A DNA stretch of 15,500 bases from CAYZPE01 sp964626625 (GTDB lineage: Bacteria > Patescibacteriota > Minisyncoccia > Phycocordibacterales > CAYZPE01): assembly GCA_964626625.1 (NCBI GenBank), contig CAZVFV010000015.1, positions 1-15,500 on the forward strand. Reading direction: 5' to 3'. A program made the translations under genes and the position numbers. Below the pieces are notes generated by a model. The model saw nothing but the letters and a program-made list of their open reading frames with translations. It had not been told where the DNA came from and did no database searches. Below are positions 5,856-13,011 of this stretch, in pieces (the stretch's first letter is position 1; every line of letters starts with the position of its first letter).

Positions 5856-6824
5856 TTAGAAAACTGGAGTAATAGCCTTACCCTCTTTCAAAAAAGAAAT
5901 TATATTTTGAGTAGCCATACGGGTCATTTCTTCTCGAACACGCACTGTTGCAGATCCAATATGTGGTGAAAAAATCATATTAGATAGAGAAATAAGCTTT
6001 GAAAAAGGCTCTGGTTCATGCTCAAAAACATCAAGAGCTGCTCCTGTAATTAAATTTTCACTCAGAGCATCATACAAAGCTTCTTCATCAACCACACCAC
6101 CACGAGCAGTATTTATAAGGTATGAACCTTTTTTCATGAGACCAAAAGATTCTTTATCTATAAGATGGTGTGTTTTTTGATTAAGCGGAACGTGGAGAGT
6201 TACTACATCTGACTGTTTTAAAAGTTCAGTAAGATTTTCACAAAAACGCGCCTGGCAATCAGCTTCGATCTGTTCATTACGTTTTATATCGTAATACAAA
6301 ATATTACAATGAAAACCGTGATTCAATACTCTCCCAACAGTACTACCTATTCTGCCCGCACCGACAATACCAATAGTTTTACCTTCAATTTCAGGATGAA
6401 TAAATAAATTTGGATTCCAAGCTTTAAATTTACCATCCCTAACAAATCTGTCAGCTTGTGGAATATGAGCAATGAGAGAAAAAAGTAAAGCAAGAGTATG
6501 TTCAGCAACAGCTTCATTAACAAGTGGAGTTGGTGTGTTAGTTATCATAACTCCTCTCTTTTGTGCCTCTTCTATATCTAGATTGTCAAAACCAACAGCA
6601 TAATTTGCATATATTTTAACTGAAGGAGATATTTCAAAGACTTCCTTATCTATCTTATTAGTAAGTAAAGATAAAACCGCATCATACGAGACGCGCGAAA
6701 GTTCAGATTTTAACTCTTCTTTAGTTAGAGGACCTTCTTTATTGCTAACTGATACCTCAAAACCAGCCTGTTCCAATAACTGAACAGCTCCGCCTGGTAT
6801 AGATTCTGTTATAAAAACTTTCAT
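5856..6824 (-). CDS. D-2-hydroxyacid dehydrogenase (glycerate dehydrogenase/glyoxylate reductase-like)
   Basis: This NAD-dependent enzyme reduces 2-oxo acids such as hydroxypyruvate or glyoxylate to D-2-hydroxy acids, or the reverse. The Rossmann glycine motif GAGRIG is at 155-160. D179 ends the second strand (YYDIKR), which favours NAD over NADP. The catalytic triad is R241 (NTARGG), E270 (DVFEHEP) and H288 (SPHIGSAT), with the spacing of known glycerate dehydrogenases. The 322-residue length is normal. It starts 1 nt after the stop of the FAD oxidase gene, so the two are probably translationally coupled and act on the same 2-hydroxyacid/2-oxoacid pair. The exact substrate (glyoxylate, hydroxypyruvate or pyruvate) cannot be read from the sequence. 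Confidence 0.92.
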   Translation of the reverse strand: MKVFITESIPGGAVQLLEQAGFEVSVSNKEGPLTKEELKSELSRVSYDAVLSLLTNKIDKEVFEISPSVKIYANYAVGFDNLDIEEAQKRGVMITNTPTPLVNEAVAEHTLALLFSLIAHIPQADRFVRDGKFKAWNPNLFIHPEIEGKTIGIVGAGRIGSTVGRVLNHGFHCNILYYDIKRNEQIEADCQARFCENLTELLKQSDVVTLHVPLNQKTHHLIDKESFGLMKKGSYLINTARGGVVDEEALYDALSENLITGAALDVFEHEPEPFSKLISLSNMIFSPHIGSATVRVREEMTRMATQNIISFLKEGKAITPVF

Positions 6825-6825
6825 A

Positions 6826-8466
6826 TTAACTACTTGCTATATGACTTTCTAAATACTCCTTACTTCCTCCAACTTTTTTACCAGGATTAAATATATTTTG
6901 AGGATCAAAAATCTTTTTTATCTCTTCAAATAACTGGTACATTTCTTTACCAAACATATCTTCAAGATAAGGAGTCCTCAAGATTCCGTCATTATGTTCC
7001 GCGGTAATACTACCTTTAAATTCATTTATGAGTTTATAAACCTTATCCGCAACAACAACAATCTTGTCCCTCTCACTCTTTTTTGTAAGATCCATCAAGG
7101 GAATAATATGGAAATTTCCATTACCGGCATGCCCTGCAATATTTGCTTCAATCTTATATTCTTTTAAGATTTTTAGAACTTGAGGTAAAAATTCTGGTAT
7201 ACGTGATGGGTCAATACAAAAATCTTCAACGAAAGGTGCTGTTTTCTTGCCTTTTACGTGTTGTCGAAGCAAGTTAAAACTCTCACGACGCATAATCCAG
7301 TACTTATCTTGCTCACTTTGTGAATCAAGCACCCGGATATGTATCTTAAATTTTTTAAGTGCCACTTGTGCTTTTTCAATTTTTTCTTGCAGAACAGAAA
7401 CATCATCTTCAGCAAATTCAGCAAGAAGAATAAGTTTTGGTATACCGAGCATTCGAAGTCCTATAAAAGCTTCGGGTATAAATTTAGAAGCAAATTTCCA
7501 AAAAGACACATGAGCTTTGCGAGCAATTTCAGGCATAAATCGTAGACCAAGCTTGAGTGTTGCTTCATCAAATGCCTCAAAACTTTCCGGTTCAAACGGC
7601 AAAACAGTATTTACGATTTGAGGAAGCTTGTCCCAATTCTTTAGAAACATAGCTATCATTTTTTTGTGTGGTTTTTCTCGTACAAGTTTTATTTCTGCTT
7701 TAGTTAAAATACCAAGTGTTCCCTGAGAGCCGACAAATAATTGTGAGAGATCGAAGTTTTTTCTATCCCAGACCCTCCACAAACAATATCCTGCGGAATT
7801 TTTTGAAACATGAGGCTTAGATCGTTCAATAAGATCAAAATTCTTTTCTACTAAATCAAAAGTTTTTTTGTATACCTCGCCTTCAAAATCATTTTGTACT
7901 TTCTTTTTTTCTAATTCATCTGAACTTATTTTTTTAAAATTATATTCATTACCATCAGCAAGTACCATCGAAACATTTAAGACAGAATCTCGTGTTTGAC
8001 CGTACCGCAAAGTCTTCTCTCCTCCAGCATTATTCATAATAATCCCTCCAAGAGCAGCTATTGATTTTGATGCAGGATACGATGGAAAAATAATACCTGG
8101 AGGTAATACCTTTTCTTCAAAATCACGGTAGTATAGACCGGGCTCAACCTGAGCTTTCATATTAACCATATCAAGTAGAGAAGCATTCATATGCTTTGTA
8201 AAAGAAAGAATAATTGACTCATTGAGAGGTCCTCCTGTCATACAAGTCCCTGCTGATCGCCCTGTTATAGAAAGTGTTGGACGGTCTTTTTTATGCATAG
8301 AAACAAAAGAAACAATTTTTTTTATGTCTATTGCATCTTTTGGAAACGCCACGACCTCAGGCATAACCTGAAACAAACTTGTGTCTTTTGAAAAGGTTTC
8401 TAAAGTTTTTTGATCTGATAAAACCTCTCCTTGTATAATCCCCTTGAGTTCATCGGTAAGTGACAT
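6826..8466 (-). CDS. FAD-linked 2-hydroxyacid oxidase/dehydrogenase (GlcD/D-lactate dehydrogenase family)
   Basis: This FAD enzyme oxidises a D-2-hydroxy acid (D-lactate or glycolate type) to the 2-oxo acid. The PCMH-type FAD domain (about residues 30-265) contains SITGRSAGTCMTGGP, ASKSIAALGGIIMNNAGG and VGSQGTLGI (245-253). The C-terminal cap contains VEDFCIDP (413-420), HAGNGNFH (446-453), AEHNDG (489-494) and the closing DPQNIFNPGK (521-530), which are typical of GlcD/Dld2 proteins. At 546 residues it lacks the cysteine-rich FeS extension found in fused forms, so it needs another electron acceptor, and no partner subunit gene is adjacent. It lies 11 nt after fba and 1 nt before the dehydrogenase gene, forming a three-gene operon with no Shine-Dalgarno sequences. 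Confidence 0.9.
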   Translation of the reverse strand: MSLTDELKGIIQGEVLSDQKTLETFSKDTSLFQVMPEVVAFPKDAIDIKKIVSFVSMHKKDRPTLSITGRSAGTCMTGGPLNESIILSFTKHMNASLLDMVNMKAQVEPGLYYRDFEEKVLPPGIIFPSYPASKSIAALGGIIMNNAGGEKTLRYGQTRDSVLNVSMVLADGNEYNFKKISSDELEKKKVQNDFEGEVYKKTFDLVEKNFDLIERSKPHVSKNSAGYCLWRVWDRKNFDLSQLFVGSQGTLGILTKAEIKLVREKPHKKMIAMFLKNWDKLPQIVNTVLPFEPESFEAFDEATLKLGLRFMPEIARKAHVSFWKFASKFIPEAFIGLRMLGIPKLILLAEFAEDDVSVLQEKIEKAQVALKKFKIHIRVLDSQSEQDKYWIMRRESFNLLRQHVKGKKTAPFVEDFCIDPSRIPEFLPQVLKILKEYKIEANIAGHAGNGNFHIIPLMDLTKKSERDKIVVVADKVYKLINEFKGSITAEHNDGILRTPYLEDMFGKEMYQLFEEIKKIFDPQNIFNPGKKVGGSKEYLESHIASS

Positions 8467-8477
8467 AAATGTAGTAA

Positions 8478-9350
8478 TTACAGATTATTGAATAAAGTAA
8501 GTTTTTCTTCCACAAGTTTCGTCATATTCTGTAAACCTTGTTTAAAAAACTTATACGGAGCAACCTCTTCTGGATTTTCCTGAAGAGAAAGCATTATTCC
8601 TTTCTTATAAGCCACACGGAGTTCTGTATTAATATGCACAATATCAACACCTGATGCTATAGCTTTCTTAAAATCATCAGCCGAGTTTCCTGAACCTCCG
8701 TGAAGTACAAGAGGAACTCCTGAAGCTTCTCTTACTTTTTTAACAACTTCTATATTAAGACTTGGATTACTTCCACCCTTAAGCATTCCGTGGATATTTC
8801 CTACTGCAGGAGCAAGTAGATCAACACCTGTTTCTTCAACAAAACGCCTTGCATCTTCTGGATGTGTAAGTGAAACTTCATCGAGATCAACTCCTTCAGG
8901 AATAGCATCGAGGATTTTAGAAGATTGACCAATATAACCAAGTTCACCTTCCACAAGAACGTCACGTCCTGATGCTTTTGCATAAACCACACATTCCTTT
9001 GCCTGTGTAATGTTTTCCTCAAGTGATAACTTAGCACCATCAAAAATTACCGAATCAAAACCAGCGTCGATCGCCTGCCTTACTCTCTCAAATGTATATG
9101 TATGATCAGCGTTTAAATAGACTGGATAATCAAATTCTTCACGAATACTTTTTACAAGAGCAACGATCTGACGAACCCCAATAAAATCTCTTTCCCCTTC
9201 GGAGACACCTATAATCACAGGTACATTAAGCTTTCGAGCCGCATTAAAAACTGCCCACACTCCTGTGCTATCGGAAACATTAAAATGACCTATAGCAACC
9301 TTTTTATTTCCCGCCTCAATAACAGCCTCTCGTAATGTTTGTTTTATCAT
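8478..9350 (-). CDS. fba: Class II fructose-bisphosphate aldolase
   Basis: This zinc-dependent aldolase cleaves fructose-1,6-bisphosphate to DHAP and glyceraldehyde-3-P, and family members can also make sedoheptulose-1,7-bisphosphate. Numbered from the Met at 9350: D82-H83 (NADHTYTF), E134 (EGELGYIG), H187 (GNIHGMLKGG), H217 (LHGGSG) and the phosphate-binding N241 (HINTE). An in-frame ATG lies 18 nt upstream at 9368. I prefer 9350 because MIKQTLREAV matches the usual family N-terminus. In addition, a TGTTAGAAT extended -10 ends 8 nt before 9350, and its TG overlaps the upstream ATG, so a transcript would start after that codon. It is first in an operon with the oxidase and dehydrogenase and divergent from the PfkB kinase. 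A tagatose-bisphosphate or other ketose-bisphosphate aldolase is an alternative. Confidence 0.93.
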   Translation of the reverse strand: MIKQTLREAVIEAGNKKVAIGHFNVSDSTGVWAVFNAARKLNVPVIIGVSEGERDFIGVRQIVALVKSIREEFDYPVYLNADHTYTFERVRQAIDAGFDSVIFDGAKLSLEENITQAKECVVYAKASGRDVLVEGELGYIGQSSKILDAIPEGVDLDEVSLTHPEDARRFVEETGVDLLAPAVGNIHGMLKGGSNPSLNIEVVKKVREASGVPLVLHGGSGNSADDFKKAIASGVDIVHINTELRVAYKKGIMLSLQENPEEVAPYKFFKQGLQNMTKLVEEKLTLFNNL

Positions 9351-9358
9351 TGTTAATA

Positions 9359-9367
9359 ATTCTAACA
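9359..9367 (-). promoter_or_regulatory. Extended -10 promoter of fba
   Basis: Minus strand TGTTAGAAT, ending 8 nt before the Met codon at 9350. Its TG overlaps the upstream in-frame ATG (9366-9368), which argues against that ATG as the start. Confidence 0.5.
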
Positions 9368-9384
9368 TATAAATTTTTGTGTAA

Positions 9385-9393
9385 TGTTATACT
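9385..9393 (+). promoter_or_regulatory. Extended -10 promoter of the PfkB kinase gene
   Basis: Plus strand TGTTATACT, ending 6 nt before the ATG at 9400, so the first transcribed base should be at or next to the A of the start codon. The -35 region would lie within the fba promoter, so RNA polymerase cannot easily occupy both promoters at once. Confidence 0.6.
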
Positions 9394-9399
9394 TTACAT

Positions 9400-10398
9400 A
9401 TGGAAAATACCTTAGACTTCGTTGCTGTTGGAGACATTACTACAGATGCTTTTATTAAAATTAAAGACGCACAAGTTAATTGCGATATAAACCGAGAAAA
9501 ATGTCAGCTATGTGTCTCCTTCGGAGACAAAGTTCCTTACGAGTCCGTAGAAGTTATACGGTCAGTTGGAAATAGTCCAAATGCTGCAGTTTCTGCAACA
9601 CGCCTTGGACTTAATTCAGCTCTTATTTCAAACTTAGGTGATGATCAAAATGGCGGAGAATGTCTTGCAACTCTCAAAAAACAAAATATTAATATTGAGT
9701 ATGTAACGTCTCATAAAAATAAGGAGACAAACTATCATTACGTACTGTGGTTTGAAGAAGAAAGAACTATTCTTGTAAAACATCACGAGTATGATTACAA
9801 ATTTCCAGATTTACCTGCTCCAAAATGGCTTTATTTAAGCTCACTTGGAGAAACTTCACTTGCTTATCATCATGAAATTGAAGAATATTTAAAGAAAAAT
9901 CCAGATACAAAACTTGCCTTTCAACCTGGAACATTTCAGATGAAGCTCGGTGTTGATAAATTAAAAAAACTCTATTCCGAAACAGAAATATTTTTCTGTA
10001 ATGTCGAGGAAGCAAAAAAAATCCTAAAAGCTCCGTCAGACACTCCTATTGAAAAACTTCTCGAAGACATGCGTGTCCTTGGACCTCGAATCGCTGTTAT
10101 TACTGACGGACCAAAAGGAGCATACGTATATGACGGTAGACATCGTTGGTTTATGCCACCATATCCAGATCCAAAAGCTCCTTATGAGAGAACGGGTGCT
10201 GGAGATGCATTTGCTTCAACATTTACGTCTGCTATTGCTCTCGGTAAAGACATTGCAGAAGCTCTTATGTGGGCGCCAATAAACTCGATGTCTGTCGTTC
10301 AACAAGTTGGTGCACAAAAAGGACTCCTTACTCGTGAAAAACTTGAAAAGTTTCTTTCTGAAGCTCCAGCAAATTATAAACCAAAGTTACTGGCGTAA
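9400..10398 (+). CDS. PfkB-family carbohydrate kinase
   Basis: This ribokinase-fold enzyme transfers phosphate from ATP to a sugar, sugar phosphate or nucleoside. The N-terminal GDITTD strand, the substrate-binding SVGNSPNAAVSATRLG (55-70), the NVEEA turn (201-205), ITDGPKGAYVY (234-244) and the PfkB signature RTGAGDAF (264-271) with catalytic base D269 are all clear. An unusual insert at residues 24-50 holds C28, C35 and C38, where most ribokinases have a short lid strand. It could bind zinc or shape the substrate lid. It is the only large plus-strand gene here, divergent from fba. Its pairing with aldolase makes a fructose-6-P or sedoheptulose-7-P kinase role attractive in a genome region without PfkA, but ribokinase or adenosine kinase activity cannot be excluded. 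Confidence 0.9.
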   Translation: MENTLDFVAVGDITTDAFIKIKDAQVNCDINREKCQLCVSFGDKVPYESVEVIRSVGNSPNAAVSATRLGLNSALISNLGDDQNGGECLATLKKQNINIEYVTSHKNKETNYHYVLWFEEERTILVKHHEYDYKFPDLPAPKWLYLSSLGETSLAYHHEIEEYLKKNPDTKLAFQPGTFQMKLGVDKLKKLYSETEIFFCNVEEAKKILKAPSDTPIEKLLEDMRVLGPRIAVITDGPKGAYVYDGRHRWFMPPYPDPKAPYERTGAGDAFASTFTSAIALGKDIAEALMWAPINSMSVVQQVGAQKGLLTREKLEKFLSEAPANYKPKLLA

Positions 10399-10415
10399 CA
10401 GAAGCTAGAATTTAG

Positions 10416-10439
10416 CCCAGCCACTGCGTAGCGGTTGGT
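10416..10439. repeat. Small GC-rich imperfect hairpin
   Basis: CCAGCCACT and AGCGGTTGG pair around a GCGT loop, with one wobble and one mismatch. It is a GC-rich patch in an AT-rich spacer after the kinase gene, with no T tract. Its role is unknown. Confidence 0.35.
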
Positions 10440-10461
10440 CAAAGGAAGTAAGAATATAGAA

Positions 10462-10502
10462 TTTAAAAACTGTTCGACATCCGATGTCGAACAGTTTTTA
10501 AA
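10462..10502 (+). terminator. Intrinsic terminator after the PfkB kinase
   Basis: Two 20-nt perfectly complementary arms (10462-10481, 10483-10502) have one base between them. The core CTGTTCGACAT is flanked by AT-rich ends, so the plus-strand arm finishes GTTTTTAAA. It lies 64 nt after the kinase stop and just before a new promoter. Confidence 0.85.
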
Positions 10503-10504
10503 AG

Positions 10505-10513
10505 TGATATAAT
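10505..10513 (+). promoter_or_regulatory. Extended -10 promoter of the small RNA
   Basis: TGATATAAT: a perfect TATAAT (10508-10513) with a TGn extension, placed three bases after the kinase terminator. It predicts transcription from about 10519-10521. No start codon in a believable reading frame follows, so the product is expected to be an RNA. Confidence 0.55.
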
Positions 10514-10519
10514 AAAATC

Positions 10520-10621
10520 TAACTTTGAAACTGAGCTCAAGTTTCAAAAGCTTGTGAAGTACAACTTGATGAGCGGCTTCCTCTGGAGGCGAACCAGCTC
10601 TTTTCAGGGCTGGCTTTTTTT
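10520..10621 (+). ncRNA. Candidate small RNA of about 100 nt, unknown class
   Basis: A compact unit with its own extended -10 promoter and its own intrinsic terminator, but no convincing open frame. Predicted parts in order: a 9-bp hairpin (10524-10532 with 10540-10548) whose loop contains the palindrome GAGCTC; a second hairpin (10548-10555 with 10561-10567, one bulged C); a GC-rich middle with GAGC (10571-10574) and CTGG/CCAG pairing; and the terminator. Both the GAGCT of the first loop and the GAGC at 10571 can pair with AGCTC at 10596-10600, the 5' arm of the terminator, as in a switch. No plus-strand gene follows within the window, so a trans-acting RNA is likelier than a riboswitch. I do not see the conserved motifs of SRP RNA, 6S, tmRNA or RNase P RNA. 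Confidence 0.5.
10594..10621 (+). terminator. Intrinsic terminator of the small RNA
   Basis: CCAGCTC (10594-10600) pairs with GGGCTGG (10607-10613), with one G-T pair, around a TTTTCA loop. It is followed by C and seven T. This is a textbook plus-strand terminator. Confidence 0.85.
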
Positions 10622-10649
10622 ATTAACAAGAAAATACAGCATGCTACAT

Positions 10650-10678
10650 TAAATATCAAGGTTCAACCCTGATATTTA
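10650..10678. promoter_or_regulatory. 29-nt near-perfect palindrome
   Basis: TAAATATCA, A, GGTT, C, AACC, C, TGATATTTA: the arms match completely except for one A/C pair (10659/10669), with a single central C. It lies between the small RNA terminator and the terminator of the DUF5654-like gene and has no T tract. It could be an operator for a dimeric regulator or a short RNA hairpin. Confidence 0.45.
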
Positions 10679-10694
10679 CAGAATTTAGATTTAA

Positions 10695-10731
10695 AAAAAA
10701 TTATCAGACACCATGTGTCTGATAATTTTTT
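10695..10731 (-). terminator. Terminator overlapping the stop of the DUF5654-like gene
   Basis: A 17-bp perfect stem (10695-10711 with 10715-10731) has a CAT loop. The core TTATCAGACAC is flanked by six A and six T. It overlaps the stop codon at 10730 and is symmetrical, so it may work in both directions and also stop any read-through from the small RNA. Confidence 0.88.
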
Positions 10732-11074
10732 ATTTTGTATTATGTTTGAATCGCAATAAATAAGTCACAAAAATCGCCAAAATTGTCACAAGAACTGCAT
10801 ATAAAAATTTCAAACTCACCGTATTTCCACCATTTGATAACAAAGCAAAAAGTGCTTTTAACGCTTCGTTCCACGCAAGAGCTGCAATAAAACCAAGGGC
10901 GGAAATTAAAAACACACTTGCTCGCTCAAAAAAACTTCCTGTTGACCGGAGTAAATTATACTTTTTAACAAATTTTTCTATGTCAGGTAAGTCNNNNNNN
11001 NNNATTTTAATAACTGACTGAACCCCTTCTTCAAAAGATGGGTTTTCTACTTTTTTATTAGATTCTTCTTGCAT
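10730..11074 (-). CDS. DUF5654-like two-helix membrane protein, interrupted by an assembly gap
   Basis: This small integral membrane protein has about 114 residues if the gap is really 10 bases. Two transmembrane helices are visible, about residues 50-79 (FLISALGFIAALAWNEALKALF) and 88-108 (LKFLYAVLVTILAIFVTYLL). The AALAWNEA motif in the first helix and the short second helix match DUF5654 proteins, which have no known function and are common in CPR and some archaea. The N-terminus is charged and probably cytoplasmic. Ten N (10994-11003) fall in the soluble N-terminal part, so its true length, and whether both halves are one gene, are unproven. A TCTAAT box ends 5 nt before the ATG, a weak leaderless-type promoter, and a hairpin separates it from tktC. 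It could also be the last gene of the gap operon. Confidence 0.7.
   Translation of the reverse strand: MQEESNKKVENPSFEEGVQSVIKXXXXDLPDIEKFVKKYNLLRSTGSFFERASVFLISALGFIAALAWNEALKALFALLSNGGNTVSLKFLYAVLVTILAIFVTYLLRFKHNTK
10994..11003. other. Scaffold gap (10 N)
   Basis: A run of ten undetermined bases, usually a placeholder of unknown true length. Order and orientation of the parts on either side depend on the scaffolding. Confidence 0.99.
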
Positions 11075-11085
11075 GTCTTATTAGA

Positions 11086-11104
11086 TTTAAGGACTCTCCT
11101 TAAA
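11086..11104. repeat. Small hairpin after tktC
   Basis: TTTAAGGA and TCCTTAAA pair perfectly around CTC, 23 nt after the tktC stop. The AT ends and lack of a longer T tract make it a weak terminator or an mRNA end-stabilising stem. Its minus strand contains AAGGAGAG, but that is too far (about 20 nt) from the next ATG to act as a ribosome site. Confidence 0.45.
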
Positions 11105-11126
11105 GGATTTCGAATGTGGTGTAATT

Positions 11127-12110
11127 TCATGACTTTCTCTTTAAAACTTTTTCGACAGCTGAGGTGATATGACTTACTCCCATACCATAATACTCTAAAA
11201 GCTCATCTGGTTTTCCACTCTGACCAAACTTATCATCTACCCCAATAAATTCTATTGGTACTGGACAGTGTTTAGCTAAACATTCTGCCACAGCAGAACC
11301 CATACCTCCTCGAATCTGATGTTCTTCTACTGTTACAAGAGCTCCAGTTTCCTCAGCTAGTTTTATAACAGCTTGTTCATCTAGTGGCTTTATCGTTGCC
11401 AAATTCATAACCTTCACTTGAAGGCCTTTCTTTTTAAATTCATTTGCAACAATAAGAGCTTTGTAGACCAATGCACCTGTTGCAATAATACCAACTTCAG
11501 CTTTAGTATCTTCTCCAAAAAAAATCTGTGCCTTACCGATTTCAAATGGGGTTTCTTCAGTTGTTATGACAGGAGTTTTTTCTCGAGCAAGACGGATATA
11601 GACTGGTTTATTTATTTTTGCAGCTGCGATTGTTGCTTTTTTTGCTTCAATTGAATCACACGGAGAAATTACTATCATATTTGGAACAACGCTCATGATC
11701 GCCATATCTTCAACAGCTTGGTGCGTTCCTCCATCAGGACCGACAGAAATTCCCGCATGACTTCCTGCAATTACAACTGGTCGGTCATTATAGGCAATTG
11801 TTGTTCTGATCTGCTCCCAATTTCTCCCTGGAGAAAACATTGCGTAGGAAGTAATAAAAGCAATTTTACCCATTGCAGCCATACCAGAGGCGACAGTTGC
11901 AAGATTTTGCTCAGCAACACCGATTTGCACAAAACGATTTGGGAACTTGGTTGCAAAAGGAAGTGTTTGAGTTGACTCAGTAAGGTCTGCACAGAGCGCT
12001 ACAACCCTCTCATCAGCTTCACCTGCAAGTAAAAGCCCTTCACCATATCCTTTTCTGATAGGAACCTGCTCAATATTGGCATCGAATAATTTTGGGTTTA
12101 GGTTATTCAT
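11127..12110 (-). CDS. tktC: Transketolase, C-terminal subunit (split enzyme)
   Basis: This 327-residue subunit carries the pyrimidine-binding and C-terminal domains of transketolase, which moves two-carbon units between sugar phosphates using thiamine diphosphate. The invariant Glu that activates the cofactor is E67 in IGVAEQN. TSYAMFSPGRNWEQIR, GPDGGTHQAVED (124-135) and the C-terminal VKVMNLATIKPLD and TVEEHQIRGGMGSAVAE blocks fit the split transketolase and DXS-like group. It starts 2 nt after the N-subunit stop, so the two are co-translated and form an alpha2beta2-like enzyme. It ends with TGA, the only TGA stop in the window. Confidence 0.94.
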   Translation of the reverse strand: MNNLNPKLFDANIEQVPIRKGYGEGLLLAGEADERVVALCADLTESTQTLPFATKFPNRFVQIGVAEQNLATVASGMAAMGKIAFITSYAMFSPGRNWEQIRTTIAYNDRPVVIAGSHAGISVGPDGGTHQAVEDMAIMSVVPNMIVISPCDSIEAKKATIAAAKINKPVYIRLAREKTPVITTEETPFEIGKAQIFFGEDTKAEVGIIATGALVYKALIVANEFKKKGLQVKVMNLATIKPLDEQAVIKLAEETGALVTVEEHQIRGGMGSAVAECLAKHCPVPIEFIGVDDKFGQSGKPDELLEYYGMGVSHITSAVEKVLKRKS

Positions 12111-12112
12111 TT

Positions 12113-13003
12113 TTAACTCATTATTTTTTCCCTCACAGCCCTTAATTCCTTAAGTGCTTCTTCACCTTGTCTCTCCTTTGGATATACATCTTCAGGGCCT
12201 TTGCCGGGTGGATTGCCATGCCATTCAAATTTTCGTTCCATGAAAGAAACTCCCTTACTTGGTATTGTATGAGCGATAATAACTGTCGGTTTTTCAAAAA
12301 CTGCCTTTGCTTGATTTACTGCATCAACTATTTCTTCCATGTTATGTCCGTCTATTTCTATGACATGCCAATTCCAAGATCGCCATTTGTCTGCCAAAGG
12401 CTCCAAAGGCATGATGTCTTCGGTAAAACCATCTATCTGAATATTATTCCTGTCTATTATCGCAACAAGGTTATGGAGCTTCTCTTTTCCAGCAAGCATT
12501 GCGCCTTCCCATGTATTTCCACAATCAAGCTCTCCATCTGACATAAGACAATAAAAAAACCTACTTGATGTTTTTCCTCTATCAACCCTATCAGCAAGCG
12601 CCATACCAACCGTTTGAGAAAGACCAGATCCGAGAGGTCCTGAGCTTGTTTCAAGTGCAGGAAAAAATTCTCTGTGTGGATGACCCTGAAAACGTGATTT
12701 AAATTTGCGAAGTGTTGAAGTAAATTCTTCTACCGGAGCGTAACCAGCATGTGCCATAGTGGCGTACAAAACTGGACAAATATGACCGTTTGAAAGCACG
12801 ACTCTATCTCGCTCGTCCCAGTGAGGCTTTTGTGGATCATGTCTCAAAATATGAAAGTATAGTGCAGTAAAAATATCCGCCATACCAAGAGGTCCTGCAG
12901 TATGACCCGACTCTGCTTCAATAAGCGCCTGAATAATAGTCTGACGAATGTCGTTGGCTTTTAATTCAAGTTCCTTGATTTTTTTATCAGTAAGTTCGAT
13001 CAT
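12113..13003 (-). CDS. tktN: Transketolase, N-terminal subunit (split enzyme)
   Basis: This 296-residue subunit carries the pyrophosphate-binding domain of transketolase. H34 in ESGHTAGPLG and H73 in SNGHICPVLY are the active-site histidines. The thiamine diphosphate motif runs from S155-D156-G157-E158 to N186-N187 (MSDGELDCGNTWEG ... AIIDRNN), with Ser in place of the usual first Gly, common in split enzymes. SSGPLGSGLS and the SKGV block are also present. It lies between the rpe-like gene (40 nt upstream) and tktC (2 nt downstream). A TGGTAGAAT extended -10 ends 8 nt before its ATG, so the pair may be expressed from its own leaderless transcript as well as from the gap promoter. Confidence 0.95.
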   Translation of the reverse strand: MIELTDKKIKELELKANDIRQTIIQALIEAESGHTAGPLGMADIFTALYFHILRHDPQKPHWDERDRVVLSNGHICPVLYATMAHAGYAPVEEFTSTLRKFKSRFQGHPHREFFPALETSSGPLGSGLSQTVGMALADRVDRGKTSSRFFYCLMSDGELDCGNTWEGAMLAGKEKLHNLVAIIDRNNIQIDGFTEDIMPLEPLADKWRSWNWHVIEIDGHNMEEIVDAVNQAKAVFEKPTVIIAHTIPSKGVSFMERKFEWHGNPPGKGPEDVYPKERQGEEALKELRAVREKIMS

Positions 13004-13011
13004 GTAGATTC

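Noticed and set aside
8801..9043. Minus-strand 80-codon frame inside fba
   Set aside because: Shifted-frame shadow of the aldolase gene, Leu/His-rich nonsense with no family features.
10520..10621. Small RNA as a riboswitch or SRP RNA
   Set aside because: No plus-strand gene lies downstream for a riboswitch to control, and the conserved GGAA-tetraloop core of SRP RNA is not present on either strand.
10554..10650. A 32-codon plus-strand frame (GTG start, internal ATG) through the small RNA
   Set aside because: It runs straight through the intrinsic terminator and its T tract, has no suitable start context, and has an unremarkable composition. The RNA interpretation explains the locus better.
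11127..11129. UGA recoded as glycine, as in some CPR lineages
   Set aside because: The TGA ends tktC at the expected protein length, and no other gene needs an in-frame TGA, so ordinary termination is simpler.
12167..12541. Plus-strand open frame of 124 codons opposite tktN
   Set aside because: It is antisense to conserved transketolase sequence, Cys/Phe-rich and without a recognisable fold.
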